Assembly: GCF_014650595.1 (NCBI RefSeq)
Contig: NZ_BMVG01000008.1
Coordinates: 62,001-126,000, forward strand
Length of the DNA: 64,000 nt
Origin: Streptomyces alanosinicus
Lineage (GTDB): Bacteria; Actinomycetota; Actinomycetes; Streptomycetales; Streptomycetaceae
Direction: 5' to 3'
Shown here: positions 25,255 through 32,922 of the stretch, piece by piece
Layout: each line of letters opens with the position of its first letter
Numbering within the stretch: position 1 is the first letter of the stretch
Position numbers and translations under genes: made by a program
Notes under the pieces: generated by a model
What the model was told of the DNA's origin: nothing
The model's input: only the letters and a program-made list of their open reading frames with translations
Database searches by the model: none

Positions 25255-26685
25255 ATGGTGCTGAACGCCCTGCGCCGGCTGCGCGCCGACCGCCAGGCCC
25301 ACGCCGGCCTCGCCCATCTGACCGCCGACCGGCCCCGCCGGCCGGCCGACGGCGAGCTGCTGCTGGAGAGCGTCGGCCTGACCAAGTCGTACGCCGGCGC
25401 CGACGGCGAACTGCCGGTCCTGTCCGGCATCGATCTACAGGTCCGCGCCGGTGAGGTCGTCGCCCTGCTCGGCAAGTCCGGCTCGGGCAAGTCCACCCTG
25501 CTGCGCTGCCTGGCCGGGCTGGTGCCCGCAAGTTCGGGCACCGTCGCCTACAAGGGCACCCCGCTCACCGGTGCCAACCCGGGTACGGCCATGGTGTTCC
25601 AGACGTTCGCGCTGCTGCCCTGGCTGACCGTGCAGCAGAACGTCGAACTGGGCCTGGAGGCCAAGGGAGTTCCGGCCGCCGAGCGCGCGGACGCCGCCCG
25701 GCAGGCCATCGATCTGATCGGCCTGGACGGCTTCGAGTCGGCCTATCCCAAGGAGCTGTCCGGCGGTATGCGCCAGCGCGTCGGCTTCGCCCGCGCCCTT
25801 GTCGTGGAGCCGGATGTCCTGATGATGGACGAGCCGTTCTCCGCCCTCGACGTCCTGACCGCCGAGAATCTGCGCGGCGAGCTGATGGAGCTGTGGGAGT
25901 CCGGCCAGTTCCCCACCCGCGCCATCGTCCTGGTCACCCACAACATCGAGGAGGCCGTGCTGATGGCCGACCGGATCGTCGTCCTGGGCGCCCGCCCCTA
26001 CGGCACGATCCGCGAGGTATTCGAGGTCGGCCTGGAGCGCCCTCGCGACCGTGACTCCGACGCCTTCGAGGATCTGATCGACCGCGTCTACCGCACCATG
26101 ACGGGCCGCCAGAAGGAGGGTCGGGTCCCCGGCCGGCACGAGGCGGTCGAGCTGGAGAAGCGCACCCCGGCGAACACCCCGCTGCCCCCGGCCAGCGTGG
26201 ACGGACTGTCCGGGCTCGCCGAGATGGTGCTCGTCCGCGGCGGCCGGTGCGACCTGGCCGACCTCGCCGACGAACTCGGCCTGGAGGTCGACGATCTGCT
26301 CCCCCAGGTCGACGCCCTCGACCTGCTCGGCTTCACCACGCTCAGCGGGGACGACCTGCTGCTGACCGACACCGGTACGGCCTTCGCGGACGCCGATGTG
26401 CAGGAGTCGAAGAAGATCTTCGCCGAGGCGGTCCAGCGCGCCCCGCTGGTCACGCTGATCACAAAGAGCCTCAGGAACAACTCCGACGGCACACTGCGCG
26501 CCGGGTTCTTCCGCGATCTGCTGGCCCATCACTTCACGGCCGAGCAGGTCACCCGCCAGCTGGAGACGGCCACCGACTGGGGCCGCTATGCCGAGCTGTA
26601 CTCCTACGACGCCGAGCCGCAGGAGTACCACCTCGACGAGAGCGACGACACCCGTCTGGCCGCCACCGCCGCGGCGCGCGACTGA
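25255..26685 (+). CDS. ABC transporter ATP-binding protein with C-terminal AAA-associated domain
   Basis: A 476-residue ATPase. NitT/TauT-type nucleotide-binding domain (about 30-270): Walker A GKSGSGKST, signature LSGGMRQRVG, Walker B DVLMMDEPFSAL, switch histidine LVTHNIEEA. The C-terminal 150 residues (about 310-455) match the AAA-associated domain found on these ATPases: LAEMVLVRGGRCDLADLADE, LLLTDTGTAFADADVQESKK, FFRDLLAHHFTAEQVTRQLE. That domain looks like a winged-helix sensory module and probably gates transport. The ATG follows GGAG by 7 bases. Partner of the fused permease; no substrate-binding protein is encoded nearby. Confidence 0.9.
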   Translation: MVLNALRRLRADRQAHAGLAHLTADRPRRPADGELLLESVGLTKSYAGADGELPVLSGIDLQVRAGEVVALLGKSGSGKSTLLRCLAGLVPASSGTVAYKGTPLTGANPGTAMVFQTFALLPWLTVQQNVELGLEAKGVPAAERADAARQAIDLIGLDGFESAYPKELSGGMRQRVGFARALVVEPDVLMMDEPFSALDVLTAENLRGELMELWESGQFPTRAIVLVTHNIEEAVLMADRIVVLGARPYGTIREVFEVGLERPRDRDSDAFEDLIDRVYRTMTGRQKEGRVPGRHEAVELEKRTPANTPLPPASVDGLSGLAEMVLVRGGRCDLADLADELGLEVDDLLPQVDALDLLGFTTLSGDDLLLTDTGTAFADADVQESKKIFAEAVQRAPLVTLITKSLRNNSDGTLRAGFFRDLLAHHFTAEQVTRQLETATDWGRYAELYSYDAEPQEYHLDESDDTRLAATAAARD

Positions 26686-26692
26686 GGCGGCG

Positions 26693-27106
26693 TCAGTGCT
26701 CCGCGGCCGGCCGCCGGGCCCTGGCGACCCGGGCGGGAGCGCTCTGCCGCCGCGCGGCGGCCGCCTCCACGGCCTGCGCCGCCTCCGGGTGCCCCGGGGC
26801 CGGCACCGCGTCCGTGGCCAGCACCGCGCTCTCCAGCAGCGCCCGCACCTGCGGGCCGGCGGCCCGGTAGAAGATGCGGGTGCCCTCCCGCCGGGAGGTG
26901 ACCAGTCCGGCCGCGCGCAGTTTCGACAGATGCTGGGAGGTGGCCGCGACATGTGCCTCGATCAGCTCGGCAAGGCGGCTGACCGGCAGCTCCCGCTCGC
27001 TCAGCGCCCACAGCAGGCGGTAGCGCGACGGGTCCGCGACCGCCTTGAGCACCGCCACCGACCGCTCGGCCCGCTCCTCGTCCCATGACGCTACTTGCGC
27101 TTCCAT
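26693..27106 (-). CDS. ArsR-family transcriptional regulator
   Basis: A 137-residue ArsR/SmtB-type repressor. Winged HTH about 12-95: LKAVADPSRYRLLWALSERE, recognition helix region HVAATSQHLSKLRAAGLV, wing SRREGTRIFYRA. No cysteine pair and no D-x-H/H-x-x-H pattern of the SmtB alpha5 site is visible, so the sensed ligand is unclear; the basic, alanine-rich C-terminal tail (about 105-137) is not conserved. ATG 27106 has no Shine-Dalgarno site, but TACCAT lies 6 bases upstream, so the transcript is likely leaderless. A TTGC-N8-GCAA palindrome covers the start codon. Convergent with the ABC operon, divergent from mgtC. Confidence 0.85.
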   Translation of the reverse strand: MEAQVASWDEERAERSVAVLKAVADPSRYRLLWALSERELPVSRLAELIEAHVAATSQHLSKLRAAGLVTSRREGTRIFYRAAGPQVRALLESAVLATDAVPAPGHPEAAQAVEAAAARRQSAPARVARARRPAAEH

Positions 27107-27110
27107 GCAA
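27095..27110. promoter_or_regulatory. ArsR-type palindrome (site 2) over the arsR start
   Basis: TTGC-N8-GCAA spanning the start codon of the ArsR gene, adjacent to its leaderless promoter. The position predicts tight autorepression. Confidence 0.6.
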
Positions 27111-27153
27111 GTATGGTAGCCGGTGATGCACACGCCATCTCGGGGCGCGCTAG

Positions 27154-27169
27154 TTGCGTAGATGTGCAA
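27154..27169. promoter_or_regulatory. ArsR-type palindrome (site 3) at the mgtC promoter
   Basis: TTGC-N8-GCAA directly before TATAGA, a likely -10 of the rightward mgtC transcript. It shares TTGCGTA with site 1. Centre-to-centre distance to site 2 is 59 bp. Confidence 0.6.
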
Positions 27170-27206
27170 ATATAGAGGGAAGCCCGTCGAGGAGGAGGTG
27201 AGCGAC

Positions 27207-27281
27207 ATGGATCGCAGCAGTAGTCCGGGCCGTCACCGGCCCCACATCCCCGTGTCCCCCCACTCCTCGGGCATCCGGTAA
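27207..27281 (+). CDS. Possible leader peptide upstream of mgtC
   Basis: A 24-codon frame starting with ATG behind a near-perfect ribosome site (GGAGGAGGTG, 6 bases away), beginning 31 bases after the likely -10 and ending 77 bases before the mgtC start. The peptide is rich in Pro (4), Ser (6), His (3) and Arg (4): MDRSSSPGRHRPHIPVSP and six more residues. Enterobacterial mgtC and mgtA carry proline-containing leader ORFs that couple translation speed to expression, so an analogous role is attractive, but no homology is implied. I cannot tell from one sequence whether it is conserved. Confidence 0.45.
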   Translation: MDRSSSPGRHRPHIPVSPHSSGIR

Positions 27282-27358
27282 CCCCCGGCTCCACAGCCGA
27301 CCAGGCGGCCGCCATGCCCTCGACCTGTCCCGCTCCGGCGGGGCGAGGGGAGGTTCCC

Positions 27359-28087
27359 ATGGCGAACCTGACCACCTTCGACTTCGCACTCCGGCTCGCC
27401 GTCGGCGTGACCTGCGGCGCCCTGATCGGCGTCGAGCGGCAGTGGCGTGCCCGCATGGCCGGACTGCGCACCAACGCCCTGGTGGCCGTCGGCGCCACGC
27501 TCTTCGTCCTCTACAGCGAGGCCGTCGGCGACACCGGCAGCCCCACCCGGGTCGCCTCCTACGTCGTCTCCGGCATCGGATTCCTCGGCGGCGGCGTCAT
27601 TCTGCGCGAGGGCGGCGGCGTGCGCGGCCTCAACACCGCCGCCACCCTGTGGTGTTCGGCGGCGGTCGGCGTCCTCGCCGCCTCCGGCCGCCTCGCGCTG
27701 TGCCTCATCGGAACGGCCACCGTCCTCGCCGTACACATGGTGCTGCGCCCCGCGGGCCGGCTCATCGACCGCGTTCCGCAGCGCGACCCCGACAACGAGG
27801 GCGTACGGGCCACCGTCCACCTCATCTGCGAGCGCGCCGCCGAGACACATGTCCGGGCGCTGCTGTCGCAGGCACTCGCCGGTGACGGGCTCGCGCCCAC
27901 CGGGCTCAGGGTGCGGCGCGACGAGGAGGGGAGCACCAGCCTGCGGGCCGCGGTGGCCCTGAACGGCGACCCCGCCCGCGCCCTGGAGCAGCTCATCGCC
28001 CGTCTCTCCCTGGAACCGGGCGTGCGCGACCTGCACTGGCACCTGGACGACACATCCTTCGACACGGAGCGGGAGGCGGTGGCATGA
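27359..28087 (+). CDS. MgtC/SapB family membrane protein
   Basis: A 242-residue MgtC-like protein. The N-terminal 140 residues hold four or five membrane helices with family motifs GALIGVERQWRARMAGLRTN, VASYVVSGIGFLGGGVILRE and VRGLNTAATLWCSAAVGVLA. The C-terminal about 90 residues form a soluble ACT-like domain. MgtC proteins support growth in low magnesium and inside phagocytes and influence ATP synthase or phosphate handling; they are not proven transporters. ATG with GGGGAGG 7 bases upstream. It probably responds to the neighbouring ArsR regulator. It overlaps the next small gene by ATGA. Confidence 0.9.
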   Translation: MANLTTFDFALRLAVGVTCGALIGVERQWRARMAGLRTNALVAVGATLFVLYSEAVGDTGSPTRVASYVVSGIGFLGGGVILREGGGVRGLNTAATLWCSAAVGVLAASGRLALCLIGTATVLAVHMVLRPAGRLIDRVPQRDPDNEGVRATVHLICERAAETHVRALLSQALAGDGLAPTGLRVRRDEEGSTSLRAAVALNGDPARALEQLIARLSLEPGVRDLHWHLDDTSFDTEREAVA

Positions 28088-28410
28088 ACGACCTCGACAC
28101 CACGGCGAACGACAGCGCCGGGCGCCGTACCGGCCGGCGCGCCGCGCGCCTGGCCGCCCGCGACGCCGTGCGCCAGGCAGCCCGGCAACTTGCGGCGGAC
28201 GCTCCGCGGCTCACCGCCGGCTCCGCGAGCGCCCTGCGGGCCGGGCTCGCCGTCCGCTCGGCGTGTCTGCGCCGGGCCGCGCTCACCGCCTGGCTCAACG
28301 GCGTACCCGAGCAGGTGATCGCGGCCGACGGGCATGTGCCCGTGACGGTCGTACGCCGCTGGATCGCCGCGCGCTACGGGCGGCACCCGGACGACCCCCG
28401 GGCGGGCTGA
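28084..28410 (+). CDS. Small basic protein with HTH-like C-terminus, mgtC operon
   Basis: A 108-residue arginine/alanine-rich protein whose start overlaps the mgtC stop (ATGA), so the two are translationally coupled. The first 60 residues look like a low-complexity helix; the last 40 (LTAWLNGVPEQVIAADGHVP then VTVVRRWIAARYG) resemble the helix-turn-helix of transposase/regulator type. No family recognised. Function unknown; it could be a DNA-binding partner of the ArsR circuit. The 4-bp gap to the convergent GNAT gene leaves no room for a terminator. Confidence 0.6.
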   Translation: MNDLDTTANDSAGRRTGRRAARLAARDAVRQAARQLAADAPRLTAGSASALRAGLAVRSACLRRAALTAWLNGVPEQVIAADGHVPVTVVRRWIAARYGRHPDDPRAG

Positions 28411-28414
28411 CGCC

Positions 28415-28936
28415 TCAGGTCAGGGGCAGGCGCATGAGGGTCAGGTCGAGCCAGCGGCCGAACTTGGTGCCGACCTCGGCCACCGTGCAGACGTTCTGGA
28501 AGCCGCATCGTTCGTGCAGCCGGATCGAGGCCGTGTTCCCGGCCTCGATGCCGGCGATCATGACGTGGTGCCCGGCCTCGCGGGCGGCGGTGACGAGGGT
28601 GGCCAGCAGCGCGGATCCGATGCCGAGGCCGTGCCGGTCGGCACGGACGTAGACCGAGTTCTCCACCGTGTGCCGGTATCCGGCGAGGTCCCGCCATGGG
28701 CCGTAGACCGCGAACCCGGCCACCTCGCCGCCGGTCTCGGCCACGAACGCCGAGCCGCGCTCCAGGTGGGCGGCCAGCCAGGTGACGGCTTCGGCGGGGG
28801 TCTGCGGGGTCTCGGTCCACAGGGCCGTCGAGTGTTCGACGGCGTGGTTGCGGATCGCGCGGACGGCCGCCACGTCCTCGGGCCGGGCGGGACGGACGGC
28901 CACGACCGCCGGGCCTCTTGCGTATATTGATGACAT
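28415..28936 (-). CDS. GNAT N-acetyltransferase, phosphinothricin acetyltransferase-like
   Basis: A 173-residue GNAT enzyme. VAVRPARPEDVAAVRAIRNH at the N-terminus, AGFAVYGPWRD, the acetyl-CoA loop VRADRHGLGIGSALLATLV (R-x-x-G-x-G/A), and C-terminal SIRLHERCGFQNVCTVAEVG with DLTLMRLPL: the Pat/Bar-like pattern (Y/W-R-H-T-V-E-N-S-V-Y-V). Such enzymes acetylate phosphinothricin, methionine sulfoximine or related amino acids; actual substrate unknown. The ATG has no ribosome site and TATATT lies 4 bases upstream on its strand, so it is predicted leaderless. The start codon overlaps that of the divergent XRE gene by two bases. Confidence 0.85.
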   Translation of the reverse strand: MSSIYARGPAVVAVRPARPEDVAAVRAIRNHAVEHSTALWTETPQTPAEAVTWLAAHLERGSAFVAETGGEVAGFAVYGPWRDLAGYRHTVENSVYVRADRHGLGIGSALLATLVTAAREAGHHVMIAGIEAGNTASIRLHERCGFQNVCTVAEVGTKFGRWLDLTLMRLPLT

Positions 28937-28946
28937 GTCCAATATA
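28923..28946. promoter_or_regulatory. Palindrome containing two leaderless promoters and both start codons
   Basis: TATATTG (28923-28929) and CAATATA (28940-28946) are perfect 7-bp inverted arms around a 10-bp centre that holds CATG, the overlapping start codons of the GNAT (leftward) and XRE (rightward) genes. Each TATATT works as a -10 at 4-6 bases from the ATG on its strand. An XRE dimer bound here would block both genes. Confidence 0.65.
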
Positions 28947-29525
28947 GTAGATCCCCTGGTGGAGCGGATCGCCGCACGTGTCCGCACCGAGCGGGAACGC
29001 CGCCGGTGGACCCTTGCCCAGCTCGCCGACGCGTCCGGCGTGTCCCAGGCCATGATCAGCCGGATCGAGCGCGGGGAGAGCAACCCCACGGCCGTCGTCC
29101 TCGGCAAGCTGTCCGCGGCGTTCCAGCTGGGCGTCGCCTCCCTGCTCGCCCTCGCCGAGGGGACACGGGACGACGCCGAGGACACGGCGGGTGTGCGCCG
29201 CGGGACGGACACGGCCGAGTGGCGCGACCCGGCGACCGGCTACCGGCGTCGGCAGATCACCGGCCCGCACTTTCCCGCGGAGATCGCCGAGATCCGTCTG
29301 CCCGCCGGCGCCCGCGTGCCGTATCCGGCCGCCGCCTTCGCCTTCGTACGGCAGGTCGTCTGGGTCCTCGACGGACGGCTCACCTTCCAGGACGGTGACA
29401 CGGTCCATGAACTGGACGCGGGCGACACCATCGAGCTGGGCGAGCCCGCCGAGCGCGTCCTCGCCAACACCGCCGACGCCGAGTGCCGTTACGCCGTCAT
29501 CCTCACCCGCGGCACCACGCCGTGA
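28935..29525 (+). CDS. XRE-family regulator with C-terminal cupin domain
   Basis: A 196-residue regulator. HTH_3 domain about 8-65 (RTERERRRWTLAQLADASG, VSQAMISRIERGESNPTAVV) and a RmlC-like cupin about 115-190 (RLTFQDGDTVHELDAGDTIE). This group commonly controls adjacent amino-acid or small-molecule efflux/detoxification genes and senses a small ligand in the cupin. Leaderless: TATATT is 6 bases before the ATG and there is no Shine-Dalgarno sequence. Its stop overlaps the GTG of the broken MFS gene (GTGA), so an XRE-MFS operon divergent from an acetyltransferase was the original layout. Confidence 0.88.
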   Translation: MSNIVDPLVERIAARVRTERERRRWTLAQLADASGVSQAMISRIERGESNPTAVVLGKLSAAFQLGVASLLALAEGTRDDAEDTAGVRRGTDTAEWRDPATGYRRRQITGPHFPAEIAEIRLPAGARVPYPAAAFAFVRQVVWVLDGRLTFQDGDTVHELDAGDTIELGEPAERVLANTADAECRYAVILTRGTTP

Positions 29526-30518
29526 CCCGGCCGCTCCCCCGCGGCGGCACGCTTCTCCTGGCCCCCATAGCCGGCACGGCGATCGCGAACAACTACGCAC
29601 TCCAACCCGAACTCACCACGGCGGCCGCCGACTTGGGCGTCCCGCTCGCCGTGATCGGCCTCGTGCCGACCGCCGCGCTCGCCGGCCGCATGACCGGCTT
29701 CGCGCTGCTGCTGCCGCTCACCGACCAGCTCGCGCCCCACCGCCTGGTCGGCGTTCGGCTCACCGTCCTGGCCGGCGCCCTCACGCTCGCCGCGGCCACG
29801 TCCGGCGCGACCGTGCTGCCGGCCGCCACACCCCGGCAGGGCGCCGGGGGACGGGCGTCGCCACGATGGCCGCCGGCATGTCGGCCGGCATCCTGCTCAG
29901 CCGTCTGACGGGCGGGACCCTCTCCGACCTCCTCGGCCGGCGGCGGATGCTCCTCGCCTTCGCCGCGCTCCCTCCGTTGCCGCGCCGGTTCCCCGAGCTG
30001 CGCCGCGCGGTGGCCGTGGGCGGGCTGTGGTACTTCGCCTGCAATGTCATCCGGGTCGCTCTCGTCCTCGCCCCGGCCCAGCCGCCCCTTTCGCTCGGGC
30101 CGAGCGCCATCGGCCTGTACAGCCTGGCCGGACTGCTCGGCTTCGCGGCGTTCCCGCTGACCGGACGCCTCACCGACCGGCACACACCGGCCACGGTGAC
30201 CACCGGCTGCGTGCTCGCCACCGCGGCCGGCACGGCGCTGCTCGCCCTCGGCCTCGGCAGCCCGCTCGTCACCGGCCTCGGGCTCGCCCTCTTCGACGCC
30301 GGCTGCTTCGCCGCCCAGGCCGCTAACCAGAGCCGGATCATCGCCCTCGCCCCCGCCCGTCCGGCAGCCTCAGCAGCGTCTGCCTCGTGCTGTACTTCAC
30401 CGTCGGCGCGATCGGCACCGCTGTCGCCGCACCCCTCCTCGACGCCCTCGGCCGGCAGGGCACCACCCTCACCGCACTCACCGCGCTGCTCCTCGCCGCC
30501 GCCGGGGGCCTGGTGTAA
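29522..30518 (+). pseudogene. Degraded MFS transporter
   Basis: Three consecutive frames together spell an MFS exporter. Frame one, from GTG 29522, gives LLLAPIAGTAIANNYALQPE through the fourth helix and ends by 29908. Frame two (about 29860-30360) gives GMSAGILLSRLTGGTLSDLLGRRR, the MFS loop, then after an apparent deletion ALPPLPRRFPELRRAVAVGG and several further helices. Frame three (about 30362-30518) gives LSSVCLVLYFTVGAIGTAVA to the natural stop. At least two frameshifts and one in-gene deletion are needed, so the product cannot be functional. The start overlaps the stop of the XRE gene. Confidence 0.82.
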
Positions 30519-30760
30519 GACGCACGGGACTCGACGGGAACACGCTCCTCACATGCAAGTGGCCGGCCTGCGGGCGGAGTTGACGCGAAACCCAGGGACG
30601 CCGTGATCCGGCCGGGCACCGCCGCGGCCGCCGCCCCGATTGCGGGGTGAGCCGCGAGGCCATCAGGATGTTTTCAGATGGTGTCCCTCCGTCGGCGCGG
30701 GCCTGTCCGGCCCTGGTCGGCCGGCGGGCGGCGCACCGTTCCCACGACAAGGAGCACGGC

Positions 30761-30976
30761 ATGGCGACGGACCCGGTCGGACGATTCATGGCGGCCCTGG
30801 ACCCGGACCACCGGGAGGCCGTAGGCGCCAAGCCGCGTCAGGAGCAGGAGCGGCTCGCGGCGGCCTGGGAGCGGGAACTGGAAGTGGATGACGAGCTCGA
30901 CACCCTCGACGAGCTGTCTCCCCCGGCGGCCGAGGCCGAGGCGGCCCGCCGTGTCCTGGGCCGGCCGGCCGGCTAG
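30761..30976 (+). CDS. Small acidic protein of unknown function
   Basis: A 71-residue, strongly charged and helical protein: MATDPVGRFMAALDPDHREA, then EQERLAAAWERELEVDDELD and a C-terminal AEAEAARRVLG. No family recognised. ATG has AAGGAG 9 bases upstream, which makes it preferable to the start 38 codons earlier. The 242 bp before it, after the MFS relic, contain no gene I can support. Shortly after the stop, at 30977-30997, the bases GGGCGTGTTGCGAAAGTCCC resemble an insertion-sequence end. Confidence 0.5.
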   Translation: MATDPVGRFMAALDPDHREAVGAKPRQEQERLAAAWERELEVDDELDTLDELSPPAAEAEAARRVLGRPAG

Positions 30977-31149
30977 GGCGTGTTGCGAAAGTCCCCCGCT
31001 CCCCCGGCACCCACTCAGGTCTTCGGCAGAGCCCACGGTCACTGGTGCGGGCGGCAGTGACCTCCTGAGCGTGGTGGGGCGGCTGAGAGCCGACTGAGAG
31101 TTTGCCATGGCAGGCTGGCGCGGCCCCGTCCCCCTTCAGGAGCGCCCGG

Positions 31150-31668
31150 ATGACTCTGATCAATGGCCTGCCCGCCCACGTCCTGCTGGTCCACGTGGTC
31201 GTCGTACTGATACCCCTGACCGCGCTGGCCCTGGTGACGGCCGCACTGTGGCCGCGCGCCGCCCAGCGGCTGGGTCTGCTGCTGCCGCTGCTGGCTCTCG
31301 TCGCCCTGGCGAGCGTGCCGCTGACCACGAACGCCGGTGAATGGCTCGAACGGCATGTGGACGACGACCCCCTGGTCCGCCGGCACACCGAGCTGGGCGA
31401 CGGTCTGCTGCCGTGGGCCCTGGGCCTGTTCGTGCTGGCCGCGCTCGTGTGGTGGGCGGCCCGGCGTACTCCGGCGGAAGCGGAATCGGGGCAGGGCGGC
31501 GGCCTGCGCTGGTCCGCCCTGCCGGTACGGATCGTCGTCGGCGTGCTCTCCCTGGCCGTCGCGGCCGGTGCGGTGGTCGACGTCTACCGGATCGGCGACT
31601 CCGGGGCGAAGGCCGCGTGGCACGACGCCTACTCGAAGACGGCGACAGATTCCAAGGACGGCTCCTGA
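31150..31668 (+). CDS. DUF2231-family membrane protein
   Basis: A 172-residue protein with four predicted membrane helices: HVLLVHVVVVLIPLTALALV (conserved PxHxxLVHxPV-like opening of DUF2231), RLGLLLPLLALVALASVPLT, LLPWALGLFVLAALVWW, and ALPVRIVVGVLSLAVAAG. Between helices 2 and 3 lies GEWLERHVDDDPLVRRHTEL, with histidines typical of the family, suggesting heme or metal contact. Function unknown. ATG has AGGAG 8 bases upstream. It converges on the CBS gene with 12 bp between stops. Confidence 0.82.
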   Translation: MTLINGLPAHVLLVHVVVVLIPLTALALVTAALWPRAAQRLGLLLPLLALVALASVPLTTNAGEWLERHVDDDPLVRRHTELGDGLLPWALGLFVLAALVWWAARRTPAEAESGQGGGLRWSALPVRIVVGVLSLAVAAGAVVDVYRIGDSGAKAAWHDAYSKTATDSKDGS

Positions 31669-31680
31669 TCGCGTACGGGA

Positions 31681-32103
31681 TCAGGCCGCGTACACGCGCT
31701 GGACGAACTCCGCCAGCTGGTCGTCGCCGAGGTGCCGGGCGATGTCGGTCTCGCTGATCATTCCGATCATGCGCTTGTCCTCGACCACCGGGAGCCGCTT
31801 GATCTGGTGGCCCTCCATCTCCCTGAGCGCATCGGAGATGTCCGAGCCGGCGTCGATCCAGCGCGGGGTGCCCTCGCACAGGTCGCCGCAGGTCATCTGC
31901 GCGGGGTCATGGCCGAAGGCGACACACTTCAGCACGATGTCGCGGTCGGTGATGATGCCGCACATCCGGTCGCCGTTGTCCGGGTCGGCGACCGGGAGTG
32001 CGCCCACGCCGTGGTCGCGCATCAGCTGCGCGGCGCGGTCCAATGTCTCGTTCCGGGATATCCACTGGGCACCCCGATGCATGATGTCCTTCGCAGTCGT
32101 CAT
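31681..32103 (-). CDS. CBS-domain protein
   Basis: A 140-residue protein made of two CBS motifs (about 8-60 and 73-128): AKDIMHRGAQWISRNETLDR, HGVGALPVADPDNGDRMCGI, ITDRDIVLKCVAFG, then GTPRWIDAGSDISDALREME, IKRLPVVEDKRMIGMISETD. A stand-alone CBS pair binds adenine nucleotides as an energy sensor; in actinomycetes such genes are frequent in dormancy/stress sets. Divergent from the dienelactone-hydrolase-like gene. The purine-rich GGAGGG 6 bases before the ATG supports the start. Confidence 0.88.
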   Translation of the reverse strand: MTTAKDIMHRGAQWISRNETLDRAAQLMRDHGVGALPVADPDNGDRMCGIITDRDIVLKCVAFGHDPAQMTCGDLCEGTPRWIDAGSDISDALREMEGHQIKRLPVVEDKRMIGMISETDIARHLGDDQLAEFVQRVYAA

Positions 32104-32259
32104 CGCTCGTCCCTCCATCTCAAGCACGGAAAACTCCGGGACAGCCTGCAGCCATCGTGCGCGCGGCCGGGTTGCGATGTCTTGTTGGGCTTTCAATCGT
32201 GGTAGGTGGTACGACAGGAGTACCGAGGTCTTCGGAGTCCTTCGGGGAAGATGATGGCC

Positions 32260-32922
32260 ATGAAGTCCCAGACGGTGGTGGTGCCGGCCGACGGTGCCGA
32301 GCTTCCAGGTGATCTCGTGATGCCGGAGTCCGCACGGGCCGTGGTGCTGTTCGCGCACGGCAGCGGCAGCTCCCGGCACAGTCCGCGCAACCGGGCCGTC
32401 GCCGCCGCGCTGCGGGAGGCCGGGCTGGGCACCTTGCTGATCGACCTGCTCACCGAGGAGGAGGAACGCCGGGACGTCATGACCGCGGAGCACCGCTTCG
32501 ACATCGCTCTTCTGGGACGTCGCCTGGAGGCGGCCATGGAGTGGCTGGGCGCCCGGCCCGGCACCCGGGCCCTGCCCGTCATCCTCTTCGGTGCCAGTAC
32601 CGGCGCCGCCGCCGCGCTCCGGGCCGCCGCCCGCCGCCCCGACCCGGTCCTGACCGTCGTCTCCCGGGGCGGGCGGCCCGATCTGGCGGGCGACGAGGCG
32701 CTGTACGCGGTACGCGCGCCCGTCCTGCTGGTCGTCGGCGGCCGGGACACCGAGGTGCTGCGGCTCAACGAAGAGGCCGCACGGCGGCTCCGGGCCCCGC
32801 ACTCGCTGCGGGTGATCCCGGGAGCCACCCATCTCTTCGAGGAACCCGGCGCTCTGGAGCAGGTCGCCGGCGCGGTGCGGGAATGGTGCGAGGAGCGGCT
32901 GGACGCGGCAGCGGCTCAGTAG
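32260..32922 (+). CDS. Dienelactone hydrolase-like alpha/beta hydrolase
   Basis: A 220-residue compact alpha/beta hydrolase. VVLFAHGSGSSRHSPRNRAV forms the oxyanion region, nucleophile elbow ILFGASTGAAAALRAA (Ser), acid VVGGRDTEV and catalytic histidine PGATHLFEEPGALE. This is the short dienelactone-hydrolase-like group often annexed to phosphoribosyltransferases; substrate unknown. Three ATG codons (32251, 32254, 32260) compete; GGGGAAG at 32244-32250 is best placed for the last. Divergent from the CBS gene, followed by a 19-bp tandem repeat. Confidence 0.83.
   Translation: MKSQTVVVPADGAELPGDLVMPESARAVVLFAHGSGSSRHSPRNRAVAAALREAGLGTLLIDLLTEEEERRDVMTAEHRFDIALLGRRLEAAMEWLGARPGTRALPVILFGASTGAAAALRAAARRPDPVLTVVSRGGRPDLAGDEALYAVRAPVLLVVGGRDTEVLRLNEEAARRLRAPHSLRVIPGATHLFEEPGALEQVAGAVREWCEERLDAAAAQ

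Noticed and set aside
30977..30997. GGGCGTGTTGCGAAAGTCCC, similar to the terminal repeat of Streptomyces insertion sequences
   Set aside because: Only one end is visible and no transposase fragment lies within 300 bp on either side; too short to call a mobile element.
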